A model generated the notes under the pieces. It was not told the origin of the DNA. It did no database searches and saw nothing but the letters and a program-made list of their open reading frames with translations. The translations under genes and the position numbers were made by a program. From Sphaerothrix epifaneia (GTDB lineage: Bacteria; Cyanobacteriota; Cyanobacteriia; Phormidesmidales; Phormidesmidaceae), in assembly GCF_042788235.1 (NCBI RefSeq), contig NZ_JBHZOL010000102.1:1-64000 (forward strand): 64,000 nt of DNA, in the 5' to 3' direction. Below are positions 62,838 through 64,000 of the stretch, piece after piece (the stretch's first letter is position 1; every line of letters begins with the position of its first letter).

Positions 62838-64000
62838 TTACATACGCTCTAGCACCGGAATGCCCAGCAGCGACAGTCCGAGCTTTAGCGTTTTAGCCGT
62901 GAGGTCGCACAACATCAAGCGAGAGGTTCGCTGAGGTTCTTCGGCCTGTAGCACTGAACAGCGATCGTAAAACTGGTTAAATTTTTGGCTCAGCTCAAAC
63001 AAATACTGGCAAAGGCGGTTAGGCATTAGATCGCGTTCGACTTCTGCCAAAATTTCATCTAGCTGCAACAGGTGCTTGGCTAGGGCAAACTCGGTGTCTT
63101 CTGCTAAGTGAATTTGGGCATCTGTGCCCAGGTTGCCTAAATCAATGCCGCCTTTGCGACTGATGCCTTGTACCCGCACATAGGCATATAGCAGGTAGGG
63201 GGCTGTGTTGCCCTGCAAAGCCAGCATTTTGTCGTAGCTGAAGATGTAGTTACTGGTGCGGTTTTGGCTGAGATCGGCGTATTTGACAGCGCCGATGCCG
63301 ACAGCTTCGGCCACGGTTTGAATAAACGCTTCAGATTCTTGACGATCTTCGGTGGCAATGCGCTGTTCTAGGTCAGCCCGCGATCGCCTGACGGCTTCAT
63401 CCAGCAGATCTTTAAGCCGCACGGTTTCGCCAGAGCGGGTTTTAAATTTTTTGCCATCTTCCCCCTGAACCACGCCAAAAGGCACATGCACCAGTTCAAC
63501 ATCCGCTGGAATCCAATTGGCTCGCCGCGCCACTTGAAACACTTGAGCGAAGTGATTGGCTTGCCCAGCGTCAGTGATATAAATAATCCGATCGGCGGCG
63601 TCTTGCTGGGTGCGATAGCGAATAGCCGCTAGATCAGTGGTGGCATAGTTATAGCCGCCATCTGATTTACGCACAATCAAAGGTAACGGGTCACCTGATT
63701 TGTTCTGAAAGCCTTCTAAAAAAACGACTTCAGCCCCTTGGTCGGTTTCTAGCAAACCGCTGGCGTCTAGATCTTTTACCACATCCGGTAAGAGGGGATT
63801 ATAAAAAGACTCACCGCGCTCTATCAGCTTTATGTGCAGGCGATCGTAGATTTTTTGAAATTCTTGACGCGACTGAGCACAGAGAATCTGCCAAGCTTTA
63901 CCAGCGTCTAGGTCACCTGCTTGCAGTTCAACAACGGCCTGACGCGAAGCTTCTTTGAAATCTGCATCGGTATCAAACCGTTGCTTGGCCTCGCGGTAAA
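62838..64000 (-). CDS. argS: Arginyl-tRNA synthetase, C-terminal part (5' end outside window)
   Basis: The frame stays open from the stop at 62838 to the right edge, giving about 387 residues of the C-terminal part of a class I synthetase. Visible: YDRLHIKLIERGESFYNPLL, VRKSDGGYNYATTDLAAIRYR, YITDAGQANHFAQVFQVA, FGVVQGEDGKKFKTRSGETV (KMSKS-like loop degenerate, as usual in ArgRS), NRTSNYIFSYDKML and the ending LGLSLLGIPVLERM. The internal GTG at 63782 is not the start. The HIGH region lies beyond the window. The ACT-domain gene follows. Confidence 0.95.
   Translation of the reverse strand, partial: YREAKQRFDTDADFKEASRQAVVELQAGDLDAGKAWQILCAQSRQEFQKIYDRLHIKLIERGESFYNPLLPDVVKDLDASGLLETDQGAEVVFLEGFQNKSGDPLPLIVRKSDGGYNYATTDLAAIRYRTQQDAADRIIYITDAGQANHFAQVFQVARRANWIPADVELVHVPFGVVQGEDGKKFKTRSGETVRLKDLLDEAVRRSRADLEQRIATEDRQESEAFIQTVAEAVGIGAVKYADLSQNRTSNYIFSYDKMLALQGNTAPYLLYAYVRVQGISRKGGIDLGNLGTDAQIHLAEDTEFALAKHLLQLDEILAEVERDLMPNRLCQYLFELSQKFNQFYDRCSVLQAEEPQRTSRLMLCDLTAKTLKLGLSLLGIPVLERM

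Noticed and set aside
63782..63784. GTG as the start of a short arginyl-tRNA synthetase
   Set aside because: The frame continues upstream with conserved ArgRS sequence to the window edge, so the gene is simply truncated by the window.

Overview
The window looks like chromosomal DNA of a cyanobacterium, probably a filamentous or Leptolyngbya-like lineage with a mid-range G+C content; the lineage is inference. The evidence is the abundance of the octamer GCGATCGC (HIP1) and genes typical of oxygenic phototrophs: ycf3, gun4 plus two more GUN4-domain proteins, an FtsH2-type thylakoid protease, solanesyl diphosphate synthase, DUF1816 and DUF4174 proteins, and a NarL-type response regulator.

Layout. 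1-1161: the leader-distal end of a CRISPR array (15 repeats, the last degenerate, no cas genes in view), followed by tRNA-Gly(CCC). 1384-6115: an RND efflux pump and its adaptor. 6515-10262: HD phosphohydrolase, AI-2E family permease, orphan peptide-type ABC permease and a lipoprotein. 10376-11600: DAHP synthase (first step of the shikimate pathway) preceded by a leader of about 320 nt. 11883-16358: a 1491-residue DUF4347/LamG/beta-helix protein. 16421-24763: DUF1816, SDR, RemA-like, glcE, GST, a degenerate histidine kinase, gun4 and a response regulator. 25030-36966: icd, a 1275-residue membrane protein, a MocR-type regulator, a tandem pair of GUN4 proteins, LD-carboxypeptidase and gdhA. 37499-49438: glycosyltransferases, an MBL protein, ppa, an adenylate cyclase, ftsH, gltX and tRNA-Asp. 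49551-64000: RecB-like nuclease, cysteine lyase-like enzyme, histidine kinase, gatC, ycf3, an EAL phosphodiesterase, aroA, DUF4174, fructokinase, sds, an ACT protein and partial argS.

The most striking feature is the DAHP synthase leader on the minus strand. It encodes two consecutive leader peptides of 19 and 20 residues, each rich in aromatic codons (FYFWFF and WFFGFFY). Each is followed by a mutually exclusive antiterminator/terminator pair whose antiterminator 5' arm lies in the last codons of the leader ORF. This reads as two ribosome-mediated transcription attenuators in series, together sampling Phe, Tyr and Trp. I know of no such tandem aromatic attenuator described in cyanobacteria.

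Other points worth attention: a DUF4174 gene whose signal peptide is cut off by an in-frame TGA; a histidine kinase lacking its phospho-acceptor His; a REC-GGDEF-EAL protein in which only EAL keeps its catalytic motif; perfect NtcA-type sites upstream of icd and gdhA; a block of variant repeats inside the CRISPR array; and a perfect inverted repeat abutting the start of the MocR-type gene.
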